This document shows positions 18,809 to 32,297 of a stretch of DNA of 49,089 bases, piece by piece; position 1 is the stretch's first letter, and every line of letters begins with the position of its first letter. Under the pieces are notes generated by a model. That model was not told the origin of the DNA, ran no database searches, and was given only the letters and a program-made list of their open reading frames with translations. Source of the stretch: Vibrio variabilis (GTDB lineage Bacteria; Pseudomonadota; Gammaproteobacteria; Enterobacterales; Vibrionaceae); NCBI RefSeq assembly GCF_003263785.1, contig NZ_JYJK01000003.1, positions 1-49,089 on the forward strand. Reading direction: 5' to 3'. Position numbers and translations under genes: made by a program.

Positions 18809-19216
18809 TTAAATTTCAAAGTCTTCTAGAGATTTGCCTGCGTCTAGTGCTGCTTGGATAACAGAAGGTGTACGACCTTGACCTGTCCAAGTTTTTTCTG
18901 CACCAGTTGCGTCTACATACTTATATTTAGCAGGACGTGGAGCACGCTTAGCTTTTGTTTTGCCTTTAGACTCACCAGAAAGCGCTGCAATAAGATCTTC
19001 AACGTCGATACCATCTTTAGCAATCATTTGTGCGTATTCGCTAAGTTTCGCTTCACGAGCTTCTTTTGCTGCACGCTCTTCTGCTTCCGCTTCTTGTCTT
19101 TCACCAACAACAGTGGTGAGTTTTTCTAGTGCTTCTTCCAGTTGCTCAAGAGTAAGTTCACGAGCAAATGCACGCAGGCTACGAATATTAAGTAGAGTTT
19201 TAGTTAATTCAGACAT
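18809..19216 (-). CDS. hns: Nucleoid-associated protein H-NS
   Basis: A global DNA-bridging silencer of AT-rich DNA. The 135 residues have the N-terminal helical oligomerisation domain (MSELTKTLLNIRSLRAFAREL, LEEALEKLTTVVGERQEAEAEE), a basic linker (GKTKAKRAPRPAKYKY) and the C-terminal DNA-binding motif TWTGQGRTPSVIQAAL with the AT-hook-like QGR. Monocistronic. The long AT-rich upstream region, about 560 bases before the next recognised element, is typical of autoregulated hns genes. Confidence 0.97.
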   Translation of the reverse strand: MSELTKTLLNIRSLRAFARELTLEQLEEALEKLTTVVGERQEAEAEERAAKEAREAKLSEYAQMIAKDGIDVEDLIAALSGESKGKTKAKRAPRPAKYKYVDATGAEKTWTGQGRTPSVIQAALDAGKSLEDFEI

Positions 19217-19682
19217 GACATTCCCATGAGTTATTTATTTGGTTTCGATTAATAATAAACATCAAATTTAAAATTGACAATATTTTCATCGTGTCAAAAC
19301 AATAAAAATAAGAATTCTTACAAAAACTTGATAATTGATGATGATTAACGTGCTCAAAACCTGGCGCTCGGGAAAGATTGGCGCAATATTGATTCAATTG
19401 TGAATCTTTCTTCATAAAAGCCATTAAATTTTTGGACTTTGTTGCATATTGTACTAGAAGCTCGATTTGTAGAGTGTATCAATAGAGATAAAGTAATTAT
19501 TCAACTTACAACTGATGTATTTATGACTGCAATGTCATTGAAGAGTTTATAAAACAATATGGATTACGTCGCATAAATCGCTAGTAGTGTGATTGAGCTT
19601 GCTAAAATGCATCGAGATAGCTTTGATACTGCGATGTTCACAAACAGAGTCAATTCTTTACCAAGTTGTAACATCATTCATG
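19217..19682. other. AT-rich intergenic region upstream of hns
   Basis: Nearly 470 bases without a supported gene. It must contain the hns promoter on the minus strand. Very AT-rich with many short A/T tracts, as expected for an autoregulated H-NS target. I see no ORF with a ribosome binding site, and no clear RNA fold. Confidence 0.5.
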
Positions 19683-19710
19683 TTGCAATTGACGATTTCA
19701 TAAGTACAAT
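19683..19710 (+). promoter_or_regulatory. Candidate sigma-70 promoter of the lysine riboswitch transcript
   Basis: TTGCAA, 16 bases, TACAAT. The -10 fits 5 of 6 positions and the -35 fits 4 of 6. Transcription would start about 70 bases before the aptamer. Confidence 0.35.
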
Positions 19711-19785
19711 GGCTCGCACCTAATGCAAGAGAAAGCACATTATTTCACTCTAGTTGCTCTGACTAGTGAATGATTTCTCTTGATG

Positions 19786-19919
19786 TAGAGGCGCGATAAT
19801 GATCAGTAACCATCGTTGGGGTGATACCAATGAACGGTGATGAAAGGCATTGTCGCCGAAGTGAGAAAGACCATCAATCTTCCTCGCTGGGGTTGTCTTC
19901 GAAAGGAACAACACTGCCA
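19786..19919 (+). promoter_or_regulatory. Lysine riboswitch (L-box)
   Basis: All conserved blocks of the lysine aptamer occur in order: GAGGCGCG (19788), CAGTAAC (19804), TGAAAGGCATTGTCGCCGAAG (from 19840), CGCTGGGGTTG (19884), CGAAAGG (19900) and ACTGCC near 19913. These form the five-helix lysine-binding core. Downstream, CTACTGTAG (19950-19958) can pair with CTGCAGTAG (20034-20042), one G-U wobble, and GATCT (20042) with AGATC (20074) just before the start codon. With no T-run terminator visible, translational control is more likely than transcriptional (inference). Confidence 0.95.
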
Positions 19920-20078
19920 TAGTCTATTATATTGTTAAACTATGGAGCGCTACTGTAGGGTTGGGTGAAGTGTTCGCTTCCCTTTCGCTTAGTTCAACGT
20001 TTGCGTCTGGACTTCTCGTCTATTGACGCATGTCTGCAGTAGATCTCTGACCATAATAAAAACTGGTTTTTGAAGATC

Positions 20079-21679
20079 ATGAATTTAATCGATTTTGCTA
20101 CATCACCATTATCACTGCTACCGCCGATCGTAGCATTGAGTTTGGCTATTATTACCCGTCGCGTTTTACTGTCTTTGGGTGTTGGTATCGTTTTGGGTGC
20201 CTTCTTACTCAATGACTATTCTGCAGTCAACGCTGCTGGTTATGTGTTCGACACCGTTTCTGGTGTGGTTATTGAAGATGGTGGCCTGAATACTTGGAAT
20301 ATGAGTATTGTTGGCTTCTTATTGCTATTGGGCATGATGACTGCGTTGCTGACGCTGTCAGGTGGCACTAAAGCTTTTGCTGAATGGGCGCAGGCTCGTG
20401 TGAAAAGCAAGCGTGGTTCAAAGCTACTGGCAGCATTTCTAGGCGTATTTATTTTCGTTGATGATTACTTTAACAGCCTAGCAGTCGGTGCGATCTCTCG
20501 TCCTGTTACTGACCGTTTCTACGTATCACGCGCGAAGCTCGCTTATATTCTTGACTCTACTGCCGCGCCAATGTGTGTGCTCATGCCAGCATCAAGCTGG
20601 GGTGCGTACATCATGACTATCGTTAGCGGTATCTTGGTCGCTCACGGTATTACAGAATACTCCGCAATTGGTGCTTACGTTCGCCTTATTCCGATGAACT
20701 TCTACGCGGTATTTGCTCTCTTGATGGTATTTGCCGTTGCTTGGTTCCAACTTGATGTGGGTCCAATGCGCAAGCATGAGCTGAACGCGAAACAAGGTCT
20801 TGGTTTCGACAAGGATAAAGAGAACGACGCAAAAGAAGCGCATGAACTGAATGAAGAGCTGGATATTAAAGAAAGCGATTTTGGTTCTGTTTCTGACCTA
20901 GTACTGCCTATCTTAGTTCTAATCGGCGCTATGATTGCTGCGATGATATACACCGGGGGCCAAGCTCTGGCTGCGGATGGTATTGCATTTAACTTACTTG
21001 GTGCATTTGAAAATACCGATGTAGGCACTTCGCTTATTTACGGTGGTTCTGCAGGTCTTCTAACGGCGGTATTTACGGTTGTTAAACAAAAACTGTCTGC
21101 TGCTGATATCGCAACGACCATGTGGATTGGTGCAAAATCCATGTTTGGCGCCATTCTTATTCTATTCTTTGCTTGGTCTATCGGTTCCGTTATCGGTGAC
21201 ATGAAGACAGGTGCGTACCTATCGTCAACAGTACAAGGCAACATCAATGTACATTGGCTACCAGTTATCCTGTTCCTGTTGTCTGGCCTGATGGCGTTCT
21301 CTACAGGTACATCTTGGGTACATTCGGCATCATGCTACCAATTGCAGGTGACATGGCAGGCGCAACAGATATTGCAATGATGCTGCCTATGTTAGGTGCG
21401 GTACTCGCGGGTTCTGTGTTCGGTGACCACTGTTCGCCAATTTCAGATACAACGATTCTCTCTTCAACGGGCGCACGTTGTAATCACATTGACCACGTAT
21501 CGACGCAGTTGCCATACGCGCTATCTGTTGCGTTGGTATCATGTGTTGGCTTTATTACGCTTGGTATGACAACGTCAGTCGCGATTTCTTTTGCGGCGGC
21601 TACAGTGACGTTTATTGCTGTATGTTTCGTGCTGTCTGCACTTTCTAAGGCAAGAATGGCGAAAGAAGCAAACGTGTAA
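20079..21679 (+). CDS. NhaC-family transporter under a lysine riboswitch (LysW-type lysine transporter), one frameshift
   Basis: A multi-spanning membrane protein of the Na+/H+ antiporter NhaC family. Hydrophobic segments run throughout, for example [35 protein letters not shown] and [18 protein letters not shown]; family motifs FVDDYFNSL and [17 protein letters not shown] are present. A GGG run (21316-21318) lacks one G: adding it turns TSWVHS into [15 protein letters not shown] and joins the two pieces into 533 aa. NhaC-type proteins downstream of lysine riboswitches were proposed as lysine importers (LysW, Rodionov and colleagues); the riboswitch here supports the same substrate. I prefer ATG 20079 over the TTG at 20070. 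Confidence 0.9.
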
Positions 21680-21698
21680 GCAAATCATTTGATTTCTC

Positions 21699-21730
21699 AA
21701 GGAGCCCAAAAATTGGGCTCCTTTTTTTTA
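21699..21730 (+). terminator. Terminator of the NhaC-family gene
   Basis: AAGGAGCCCAA and TTGGGCTCCTT arms around AAA, followed by a run of Ts. Confidence 0.9.
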
Positions 21731-21883
21731 TTTATTGCTTAGGGACATCCCGTAAGGGCAGTTATTTCCATACTAATTAGCGAGTACAAAAAAAAATTAG
21801 CACGATCTGGAAAATAGGGGTTGAAAATCGGCATGAGCTTAGTTAGTGTGAGGGTACAGATACAAAGGAACCCAGTAATAAGT

Positions 21884-21934
21884 ATGCAAAACTTTGATAT
21901 GAAAATTCATCATCATTACCATCACCCAGCTTAG
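21884..21934 (+). CDS. hisL: Histidine operon leader peptide
   Basis: A 16-residue peptide, MQNFDMKIHHHYHHPA, encoded by ATG..TAG with CAT CAT CAT TAC CAT CAC: five His codons in six. AAAGGAAC upstream may serve as its ribosome binding site. It is placed directly before an alternative hairpin and a terminator, the arrangement of the enteric his attenuator: stalling on His codons when charged tRNA-His is scarce prevents terminator formation. Confidence 0.9.
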   Translation: MQNFDMKIHHHYHHPA

Positions 21935-21935
21935 T

Positions 21936-22044
21936 CTTTCGGGAGATGTCTGCATACCCGAGAGCTAGGTAAAACTCTCGGAGGTTCGATTTAAGATTTA
22001 AAGAATGAAACCCTCGGGAGACCAAAACTCCCGAGGGTTTTTTT
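21936..22044 (+). terminator. His operon attenuator (antiterminator region and terminator)
   Basis: The terminator is AAACCCTCGGGAG, loop ACCAAAA, CTCCCGAGGGTTT plus T-run (22008-22044). Upstream segments TTTCGGGAG (21937) and CCCGAGAGC, ACTCTCGGAGG (21957-21984) can pair with each other or with the terminator arm, giving the alternative structures needed for attenuation. It ends about 45 bases before hisG. Confidence 0.9.
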
Positions 22045-22088
22045 CGTTTTATAATTTCAAAATCAATAATTTGCACAGGGATACAGCA

Positions 22089-22985
22089 ATGCAAACACAA
22101 CGCCTAAGAATTGCGATTCAAAAAAAGGGTCGCCTAAGTAAAGAGAGCCAAGACCTGCTGAAAAAGTGTGGTGTTAAGTTCAACGTGATGGGTGAACGTC
22201 TTGTTGTACACTCACTAAATATGCCAATCGATCTTCTGCTTGTTCGAGATGATGACATCCCTGGCTTAATTATGGATGGCGTGGTGGATCTTGGCTTCAT
22301 CGGTGAGAACGAACTGGAAGAAGTGCGCCTTGACCGTAAAGCACTGGGTGAGGCAAATGAGTTCAAAACACTTCGCCGTCTAGATTTTGGTGGTTGCCGC
22401 TTATCTATCGCCATTGATAAAGACGAGACCTATAACGGCCCTCAAGATCTTGCTGGTAAACGTATCGCCACCACCTACCCACAACTTCTTAAAGCGTACA
22501 TGGATGAGCAAGGCGTCGACTTTAGTGCATGTATGCTAACTGGCTCTGTTGAGGTTGCGCCGCGTGCAGGCCTTGCGGACGCGATTGCAGACTTAGTTTC
22601 AACTGGGGCGACGCTTGAAGCGAACGGCCTAAAAGAGGCTGAAGTCATCTTCCGCTCGAAAGCGACACTTATTCAGCGTATGGGCGAGTTTGATGCTGAC
22701 AAACTTGCACTTATCGACAAGCTTCTGACTCGTATGCAAGGTGTTCAACAGGCGAAAGAGTCTAAATACATCATGCTGCACGCGCCAGTTGAGAAATTAG
22801 AGCAAATTAAATCATTGCTTCCTGGTGCAGAAGACCCAACTGTCTTGCCACTATCGACAGATAAAGAGCGCGTAGCGGTTCACCTAGTGAGCACAGAGAA
22901 CTTGTTCTGGGAAACGATGGAGCAGCTTAAAGAACTGGGTGCAAGCTCTATTCTTGTCCTTCCAATTGAGAAGATGATGGGGTAA
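22089..22985 (+). CDS. hisG: ATP phosphoribosyltransferase (long form)
   Basis: First, committed and histidine-inhibited step: ATP plus PRPP gives phosphoribosyl-ATP. The 298-aa long form (no HisZ needed) starts [20 protein letters not shown] and has [12 protein letters not shown], the PRPP loop region ([30 protein letters not shown]), and a C-terminal regulatory domain ([20 protein letters not shown]). The start at 22089 is chosen because homologues begin there and AGGG lies upstream; the in-frame extension overlaps the attenuator. First gene of the his operon; hisD follows after 3 bases. Confidence 0.98.
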   Translation: MQTQRLRIAIQKKGRLSKESQDLLKKCGVKFNVMGERLVVHSLNMPIDLLLVRDDDIPGLIMDGVVDLGFIGENELEEVRLDRKALGEANEFKTLRRLDFGGCRLSIAIDKDETYNGPQDLAGKRIATTYPQLLKAYMDEQGVDFSACMLTGSVEVAPRAGLADAIADLVSTGATLEANGLKEAEVIFRSKATLIQRMGEFDADKLALIDKLLTRMQGVQQAKESKYIMLHAPVEKLEQIKSLLPGAEDPTVLPLSTDKERVAVHLVSTENLFWETMEQLKELGASSILVLPIEKMMG

Positions 22986-22988
22986 TCG

Positions 22989-25364
<2,376 letters not shown>

Positions 25365-25395
25365 GCACTGGTGCAATAGAAAAAGGATTTATAGA

Positions 25396-26469
25396 GTGAG
25401 CAACCAACAGAAAATTTTATTTATTGACCGCGACGGCACGTTAATTGTCGAGCCGCCAGTGGACTTTCAAGTTGACCGTCTAGACAAGTTGAAACTTGAG
25501 CCATACGTCATTCCAAGCCTACTAGCACTGCAAGATGCAGGCTACCGCCTAGTGATGGTGACCAACCAAGATGGTCTGGGTACTGACAGTTACCCACAAG
25601 CTGACTTCGATGCTCCGCATAACATGATGATGGAGATCTTTGAGTCTCAAGGCGTTAAGTTTGATGATGTGCTGATTTGCCCGCACTTTGACGAAGACAA
25701 CTGCTCGTGCCGCAAGCCTAAGCTAGGGCTTGTTAAAGAGTATCTACAAAGCGGCAAGGTAGACTTCAAAACCTCAGCAGTGATTGGCGATCGTCAAACG
25801 GATCTTCAACTTGCGGAGAACATGGCGATTCGCGGTATTCAGTACAACCCTGAAACCATGGGCTGGAAGCAGATCCTAAAAGATCTCACTGTGAAAGCCC
25901 GTACAGCGGAAGTGGTACGCACCACGAAAGAAACCGACATCAAAGTGTTCGTAAATCTTGATGAAGCAGGTGGTAACGAAATTTCTACCGGTATGGGTTT
26001 CTTCGACCACATGCTGGATCAAATTGCCACACACGGCGGCTTCCAGATGAAGTGTCTTGTGAAAGGCGATCTGCACATTGATGATCACCACACTATTGAA
26101 GATACGGCACTGGCATTAGGCCAAGCGCTAAAAGAGGCACTTGGTGACAAGCGCGGTATTGGCCGTTTTGGTTTCAGCCTGCCAATGGACGAGTGTCTGG
26201 CGCAGTGTGGTTTGGATCTGTCTGGCCGCCCTTATCTTAAGTTTGATGCGCAGTTCTCTCGTGAGCAAGTGGGTGACCTGTCGACAGAAATGGTCGTACA
26301 CTTCTTCCGTTCACTGACAGATACGCTAGCGTGTACGCTGCACCTGTCTTCTTCTGGCGACAACGACCATCACATCATTGAGAGTCTCTTTAAGGCGTTT
26401 GGCCGCACACTTCGTCAAGCGATCAAAGTGGAAGGCAATGAGCTACCAAGCAGTAAAGGAGTCTTGTAA
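25396..26469 (+). CDS. hisB: Bifunctional histidinol-phosphatase / imidazoleglycerol-phosphate dehydratase
   Basis: A fused enzyme: the N-terminal HAD phosphatase ([14 protein letters not shown] with nucleophile Asp11 and Asp13; zinc ligands in [15 protein letters not shown]) handles histidinol-phosphate, and the C-terminal dehydratase (from about residue 168, [50 protein letters not shown]) makes imidazole acetol-phosphate. It starts with GTG at 25396 after AAAAGGA; 357 aa, close to the E. coli 355. The stop overlaps the hisH start by one base (TAATG). Confidence 0.97.
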   Translation: MSNQQKILFIDRDGTLIVEPPVDFQVDRLDKLKLEPYVIPSLLALQDAGYRLVMVTNQDGLGTDSYPQADFDAPHNMMMEIFESQGVKFDDVLICPHFDEDNCSCRKPKLGLVKEYLQSGKVDFKTSAVIGDRQTDLQLAENMAIRGIQYNPETMGWKQILKDLTVKARTAEVVRTTKETDIKVFVNLDEAGGNEISTGMGFFDHMLDQIATHGGFQMKCLVKGDLHIDDHHTIEDTALALGQALKEALGDKRGIGRFGFSLPMDECLAQCGLDLSGRPYLKFDAQFSREQVGDLSTEMVVHFFRSLTDTLACTLHLSSSGDNDHHIIESLFKAFGRTLRQAIKVEGNELPSSKGVL

Positions 26470-27084
26470 TGACCACCCAGAATGTTGTCATTATCGATAC
26501 TGCTGCGCCAACGTTTCTTCGGTTAAGTTTGCGATTGAGCGTCTGGGCTATCAAGTCGTTATCTCCAAAGAGCCAGAAGTGGTTTTAGCGGCAGATAAAC
26601 TGTTTTTGCCAGGCGTCGGCACGGCTAGTGAAGCAATGAAAAACCTCGAAGAGCGTAATCTCATCGAGCTAGTTAAACAGGTTGAAAAGCCTGTACTTGG
26701 TATCTGTCTTGGCATGCAGCTGCTTGGTAAGCTTTCTCAAGAGAAAGGCCAAAAGGCCGATGAGCTTGTAGAATGTCTAGGTCTATGTGAAGGCGAAGTA
26801 AGACGTCTAGAAACAGGTGACTTGCCACTGCCGCACATGGGCTGGAATACCGTGACAGCGACTCCGGGAAACCCACTTTTTGCCGGTATTGAAGAGGGCG
26901 AGTACTTCTACTTTGTCCATAGCTTCGGTATGCCAGTGGGCGACTACACTATCGCGGAGTGTGATTACGGAAACCCGTTTAGCGCAGCGATTCAGAGCGG
27001 TAACTACTATGGCGTTCAGTTCCACCCAGAACGCTCTTCGAAAGCAGGTTCAAGCTGATTCAGAACTTCTTAGAACTGGTATAA
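26469..27084 (+). CDS. hisH: Imidazole glycerol phosphate synthase glutaminase subunit, two frameshifts
   Basis: Provides ammonia from glutamine to HisF. The start ATG (26469) gives [11 protein letters not shown], then the frame is lost: one G missing near 26502 (restored [19 protein letters not shown]). The body is intact: [16 protein letters not shown], the nucleophile Cys in [10 protein letters not shown], and the His-Glu pair in VQFHPE. Near 27052 an A is missing from AA: restoring it turns AGSS-stop into [13 protein letters not shown] and a TAA at 27082-27084. Repaired length is 205 aa. Two independent single-base losses in one 0.6-kb gene fit sequencing error. Confidence 0.93.
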
Positions 27085-27166
27085 CGCCGCTTTTGCCAAG
27101 CAAGTGCTTTGCATTAAATAGAACAGATATATGACGCCTCACAAGGCAGTGAGGCTAAAGGATTGA

Positions 27167-28658
<1,492 letters not shown>

Positions 28659-28662
<4 letters not shown>

Positions 28663-29300
28663 GCCAAACAGCCGTTCTTGCAGAAAATAGCCCATTAACA
28701 CAGCGTATCGACTGGGAAAAAGTAGACGGTATGGTTCCAGCGATCGTCCAAGACTTTCAGTCTAGCCAAGTTCTTATGATGGGTTACATGAACCCAGCAG
28801 CGCTTGAAAAAACGTTGGATACCGAGCAAGTGACGTTCTTTTCACGCACCAAATCTCGCCTTTGGACTAAGGGTGAAACGTCAGGAAATGTCCTTCAGTT
28901 AAAGAACATTTCTTTGGATTGCGATAATGACACCTTGCTAGTCAAGGTCGATCCAATCGGCCCTACGTGCCACACCGGTACGACAACGTGTTTTGATGGC
29001 GATCCTCAAGAGGAGTCGCAAATGGTGTGGCTTCATCAGCTTGAGCAACTTCTTGCCGCTCGAAAAGATGCGGATCCGGAATCTTCTTATACCGCGAGCC
29101 TCTATGCCCGCGGCACCAAGCGTATATCGCAAAAAGTGGGCGAAGAAGGCGTTGAAGTCGCGCTTGCGGCAACGTCGGGTGACAAGGATGAGCTAGTGTG
29201 TGAATCTGCCGATCTTATCTATCACTTGATGGTGCTGTTACAAGACCAAGGCTTGTCGATGAATGATGTGGTAAACAAGCTTAAAGAGCGTCATAAGTAG
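28659..29300 (+). CDS. hisIE: Bifunctional phosphoribosyl-AMP cyclohydrolase / phosphoribosyl-ATP pyrophosphatase
   Basis: Catalyses steps 2 and 3 of the pathway. HisI part (about 1-115): [32 protein letters not shown], zinc ligands in [26 protein letters not shown]. HisE part (about 120-213): [38 protein letters not shown]. 213 aa; starts by ATGA overlap with hisF. Last gene of the operon. Confidence 0.97.
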
Positions 29301-29319
29301 CAACTTTAAAGACCAATCA

Positions 29320-29353
29320 AAAAGGCCAGCGATTCATTCATCGCTGGCCTTTT
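29320..29353. terminator. Bidirectional terminator at the end of the his operon
   Basis: AAAAGGCCAGCGATtcattcATCGCTGGCCTTTT; T-rich on the plus strand for hisIE and on the minus strand for metS. Confidence 0.88.
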
Positions 29354-29372
29354 AACTATTAATGCTTATCCA

Positions 29373-29468
29373 TTACTGTTTACTCATAGCCTTTCGAATA
29401 CAGTAGGACGCGCCGCCCCAAGTAATGCCGAGGCCTAAAATCATCATAAAGATTGCACTTGCGGTCAT
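29373..29468 (-). CDS. MetS-type small subunit of an NSS methionine/alanine importer
   Basis: A 31-aa single-span membrane protein: MTASAIFMMILGLGITWGG followed by ASYCIRKAMSKQ. This is the pattern of the MetS family (methionine/alanine import NSS transporter small subunit), known from Corynebacterium MetPS. The ATG lies 2 bases after the transporter's stop, so translation is coupled, and the shared terminator follows. Confidence 0.85.
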   Translation of the reverse strand: MTASAIFMMILGLGITWGGASYCIRKAMSKQ

Positions 29469-29470
29469 GA

Positions 29471-30966
29471 CTACGCTCCTTGCTTTTTAATTTGCTTCGA
29501 TGTTGTGTTGCTGCTAGTGATGTTAATGACAATGCCAACAACAGCGAGAAGTGCCATTAATCCCCAGCCTAAAAGCAGTAGATCAGATTGTGCATAGCCA
29601 CCGTAGCCCTCGGAAATGAGAGTGGCAAATTTGGTCGCAACAATGATGGCTAAAATCACTGGCGTGATAAAGCGAAGGCAAACGTCAAACCAAGTGCCGA
29701 TAGTAAAATCAGAGATCTTATTCACGTAGTCACGTACATCGGCGATCTTGAGTAGCCATGCCATTAGGACGATTTCAATTAGGCAACTGGTAACAATGCC
29801 TACGTTGTTGGCAAAGTGATCGACAAGGTCTAGCAACAGCAAGCCGCCATTGGTAGCAAACGCCATCGAGATAATAAACCCACCACCACAGATAATGGTC
29901 GCAGCCTTGTTGCGACGCCATTTTAGCTTGTCAATGACAGCAGAAGTCACGGCTTCCATAATAGAGATGTGTGAGCTTAGTCCCGCGATCACCAAGCGAA
30001 GAAGAACAGTGGACCTAAGATGTAAGGCGCTGGAAGCAAGTTGATTGCAGCCGGCAAAGTGACAAATGCCAGACCGACACCAGCTGTAACCACTTCCGTC
30101 AGTGGCTTACCTTGTTCTTGTGCCATATAACCGAGTACGGAGAAGATCATGATACCTGCCAGAATTGAGAAGCCACAGTTAATCAGCACCGTCATAAAAG
30201 CGTTGTTGGTAATATCAGACTTCTCAGGAAGGTAGCTAGAGTAGGCAAGCATAATGGCAAAACCGATACTCAAGGTGAAGAAAATCTGTCCATACGCGGC
30301 TGCCCAAACTTTTACATCCCAAATCTTGGTAAAGTCGGGCTCAAACATGTAGTTAATACCGTTTAGAGCACCAGGAAGGAAAGCCATACGAGCGATAAGC
30401 AGCAGTACCATGATGAATAGAATTGGCATCATAATTTTTGCTGCACGTTCAATACCAGACTTCACGCCACCGGCAATAGCGGCATAGGTAATTGCCCAAG
30501 CTATCGCCATCGAACCGGCAATCTTCCATTGAATAGAACCCAGGCTCGTTGGTGAGTTGTCGCCGAGCTGCAAATATTCGCTAAAGAAGAAAGCGTTGGT
30601 GTCTGTTCCCCAGCTTTGAGTAAATGACATGCCAAAATAGGAAATGGCCCAGCCAATAACTGCGACGTAATAGACGGCAATGGTTGCGGCAACGCCAACT
30701 TGGAACCAACCTAACCATTCAAATTTAGAATGAATTTTTGCGAGGGTTTTGGGAGCCGATCCGCGGTATTTTTGACCCATGCTAAACTCAAGGATCATAA
30801 ATGGAATACCTGCGGTGATCATGGCAAATAGGTAGGGAATAAAAAACGCACCCCCACCATTTTCATAGGCCATATATGGGAAGCGCCAAATGTTCCCCAA
30901 ACCGATTGCGGATCCTACTGCCGCAAGTATGAATCCAGCTCTGGATCCCCACTGTTCACGTTTCAT
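29471..30966 (-). CDS. Sodium-dependent NSS-family transporter (MetP-like), one frameshift
   Basis: A LeuT-fold Na+ symporter. TM1 has the unwound sodium/substrate motif GSAIGLGNIWRFPYMAYENGG; further hydrophobic segments follow regularly through the protein. The start is MKREQWGSRAG (30966) after AAGGA. Near 29994-29995 (AA on the plus strand) one base is missing; restoring it converts FFFAW-stop to FFFALVIAGLSSHISIMEAV and joins the two parts to 498 aa. The downstream MetS-type gene suggests methionine or alanine as substrate (inference from neighbour). No MetJ box is evident upstream. Confidence 0.92.
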
Positions 30967-31026
30967 AGTGAATTCCTTTGTGTCATCTGTAATCTTGTGT
31001 CTGTCAAATTCAGAATAATTCACCAA

Positions 31027-31437
31027 GCAAAGTGTTTAGCATCAATTTTCATTCCTTCCAGAGGATAATGTTGAATTAAATTATTATGTTGAAGCAATAT
31101 TTTTACATTGGTGGTAAATCTGGTCTTTCCTATTGGTAATAGTTATTTTTGAATGGATATATTGAAATAAATATCTACTCATTAAGAGGTAGATTAACGG
31201 TGCAAATTATTAATAGCAATAAAGTTTGTGTGGTTACTAGGTGGTGTGGATAGAGTTATAAGCTTCAATATATAGGTTTAGTATTGATATATCCTGTGGT
31301 GGCGAGTGCGAACAGCGACAGGCTACGGCAGTTAATATAAAACCTGGTGCAAAGGTCTAATTTTAGTAAATAGTACTTTGTTTTTAATATGTTACGCAAT
31401 TGTGCTGTAAATGTGCGTTATCTCGATTGCAGGTTCG
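31027..31437. other. AT-rich intergenic region before the NSS transporter
   Basis: About 410 bases between the transporter start and the end of the outer-membrane protein gene, both on the minus strand. It must hold the transporter promoter and the end of the upstream transcript. No ORF with a ribosome binding site, no clear terminator hairpin, no recognised RNA; I see nothing further. Confidence 0.5.
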
Positions 31438-32040
31438 TCAAAATTTGACATTTAAACCAAGGTTCGTCTGCACTTGATTCATCCAACTGGTTTTAAACGC
31501 GATAAAACAGCTCTGATCATCAGTCGGCAGGTTACAAATAGACACGGAGTCATTACTGACTACCGTGCCTTGCCAGCGAAGCTGCCCATTTATGGCTAGG
31601 TTCTTGGTTAGGTAATATTCAACACCACCAAAGATGCTTGCTGCAAAACCTGTATGTGATTTTGTCCATTGCCCAGAGGTGTGAGAGGCGCCTAATCCGG
31701 CACCTATATAAGCTTGAGTATTTTCTCCGACCTGATATTCGGCACTGCTTTGAAATTGCAGATATTGGATAGTGGTATCAAGATTGAGCGTATCAAGTGA
31801 TGAGTCTTGCCTTGAATAGAAAGCGCCCATTCTGCCATTTCGAAATGGGAACTCGACAGCTAATGCTAAGTTCGCTGAAGGGGAAATGTCATAGCTGGTG
31901 CCATCGGCGGTTTCTGCCGCGCCTCCCAACGAGTAGCCAATAAAAGGCGTCACCATAACGCTGGCGTTGCTGTTGATGCTAAATATCGCTGCGGTAAACA
32001 TCATCGCTTTCGTCGTTAGTGCAACTCGGTATGAATGCAT
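31438..32040 (-). CDS. Outer-membrane beta-barrel protein (opacity/OmpW-like porin)
   Basis: A 200-aa protein with a signal peptide (hydrophobic MMFTAAIFSINSNA, cleavage before SVMVTPFIG) and alternating strands ending in VKF, a C-terminal Phe typical of barrel proteins recognised by BamA. Motifs such as VTPFIGYSLGGAAE, AYIGAGLGASHTSG and FGGVEYYLTKNLAINGQLRW are characteristic of eight-stranded barrel families. The function is unknown. The exact start is uncertain; an internal Met (MMFTAA) is an alternative. Confidence 0.8.
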   Translation of the reverse strand: MHSYRVALTTKAMMFTAAIFSINSNASVMVTPFIGYSLGGAAETADGTSYDISPSANLALAVEFPFRNGRMGAFYSRQDSSLDTLNLDTTIQYLQFQSSAEYQVGENTQAYIGAGLGASHTSGQWTKSHTGFAASIFGGVEYYLTKNLAINGQLRWQGTVVSNDSVSICNLPTDDQSCFIAFKTSWMNQVQTNLGLNVKF

Positions 32041-32196
32041 TTTCTTGCTCCTAAACAGAATATCTGTTTTTCAAATCACATTTCTTCTACTAGTTTTAAT
32101 CATAGTGTGACCCTAACGCCATAATTTTTAGATGGTTATTTTAAGATTGTAAATATGTGTCACAATGGTAACTGAAATGTTACAAAAGGAGAGGTT

Positions 32197-32289
32197 ATGG
32201 AGTACGATCTAAAGTTAGCACTCACCATCACAACTATTGCGTTTAGTACGATTATTGCTTTTGGTGCTATCGCTATCTTGTCAGTTTAG
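32197..32289 (+). CDS. YnhF/CydH-like small membrane protein (30 aa)
   Basis: MEYDLKLALTITTIAFSTII, then AFGAIAILSV. The length, the acidic-basic head (DLK) and single transmembrane helix closely match E. coli YnhF (CydH), which starts MSTDLKFSLVTTIIVLG and is an accessory subunit of cytochrome bd-I. A strong AAAGGAGAGG ribosome binding site precedes the ATG. The assignment rests on eye alignment of a very short sequence; no cydAB is nearby. It is followed after 8 bases by the patatin A gene. Confidence 0.75.
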   Translation: MEYDLKLALTITTIAFSTIIAFGAIAILSV

Positions 32290-32297
32290 ACAACGAT

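Noticed and set aside
19990..20006. PurR-like half site (CAACGTTTGCGT) in the lysine riboswitch platform
   Set aside because: Only one half fits, there is no purine gene nearby, and the region is better explained as folded RNA.
20070..21679. Programmed frameshift in the NhaC, hisD, glpT or other broken genes
   Set aside because: The sites are ordinary short homopolymers with no slippery heptamer plus pseudoknot, and they occur in unrelated genes across the window.
26469..27084. hisH as a true pseudogene
   Set aside because: The catalytic Cys and His-Glu are kept, and two frame errors that each restore family sequence within one gene point to sequencing error.
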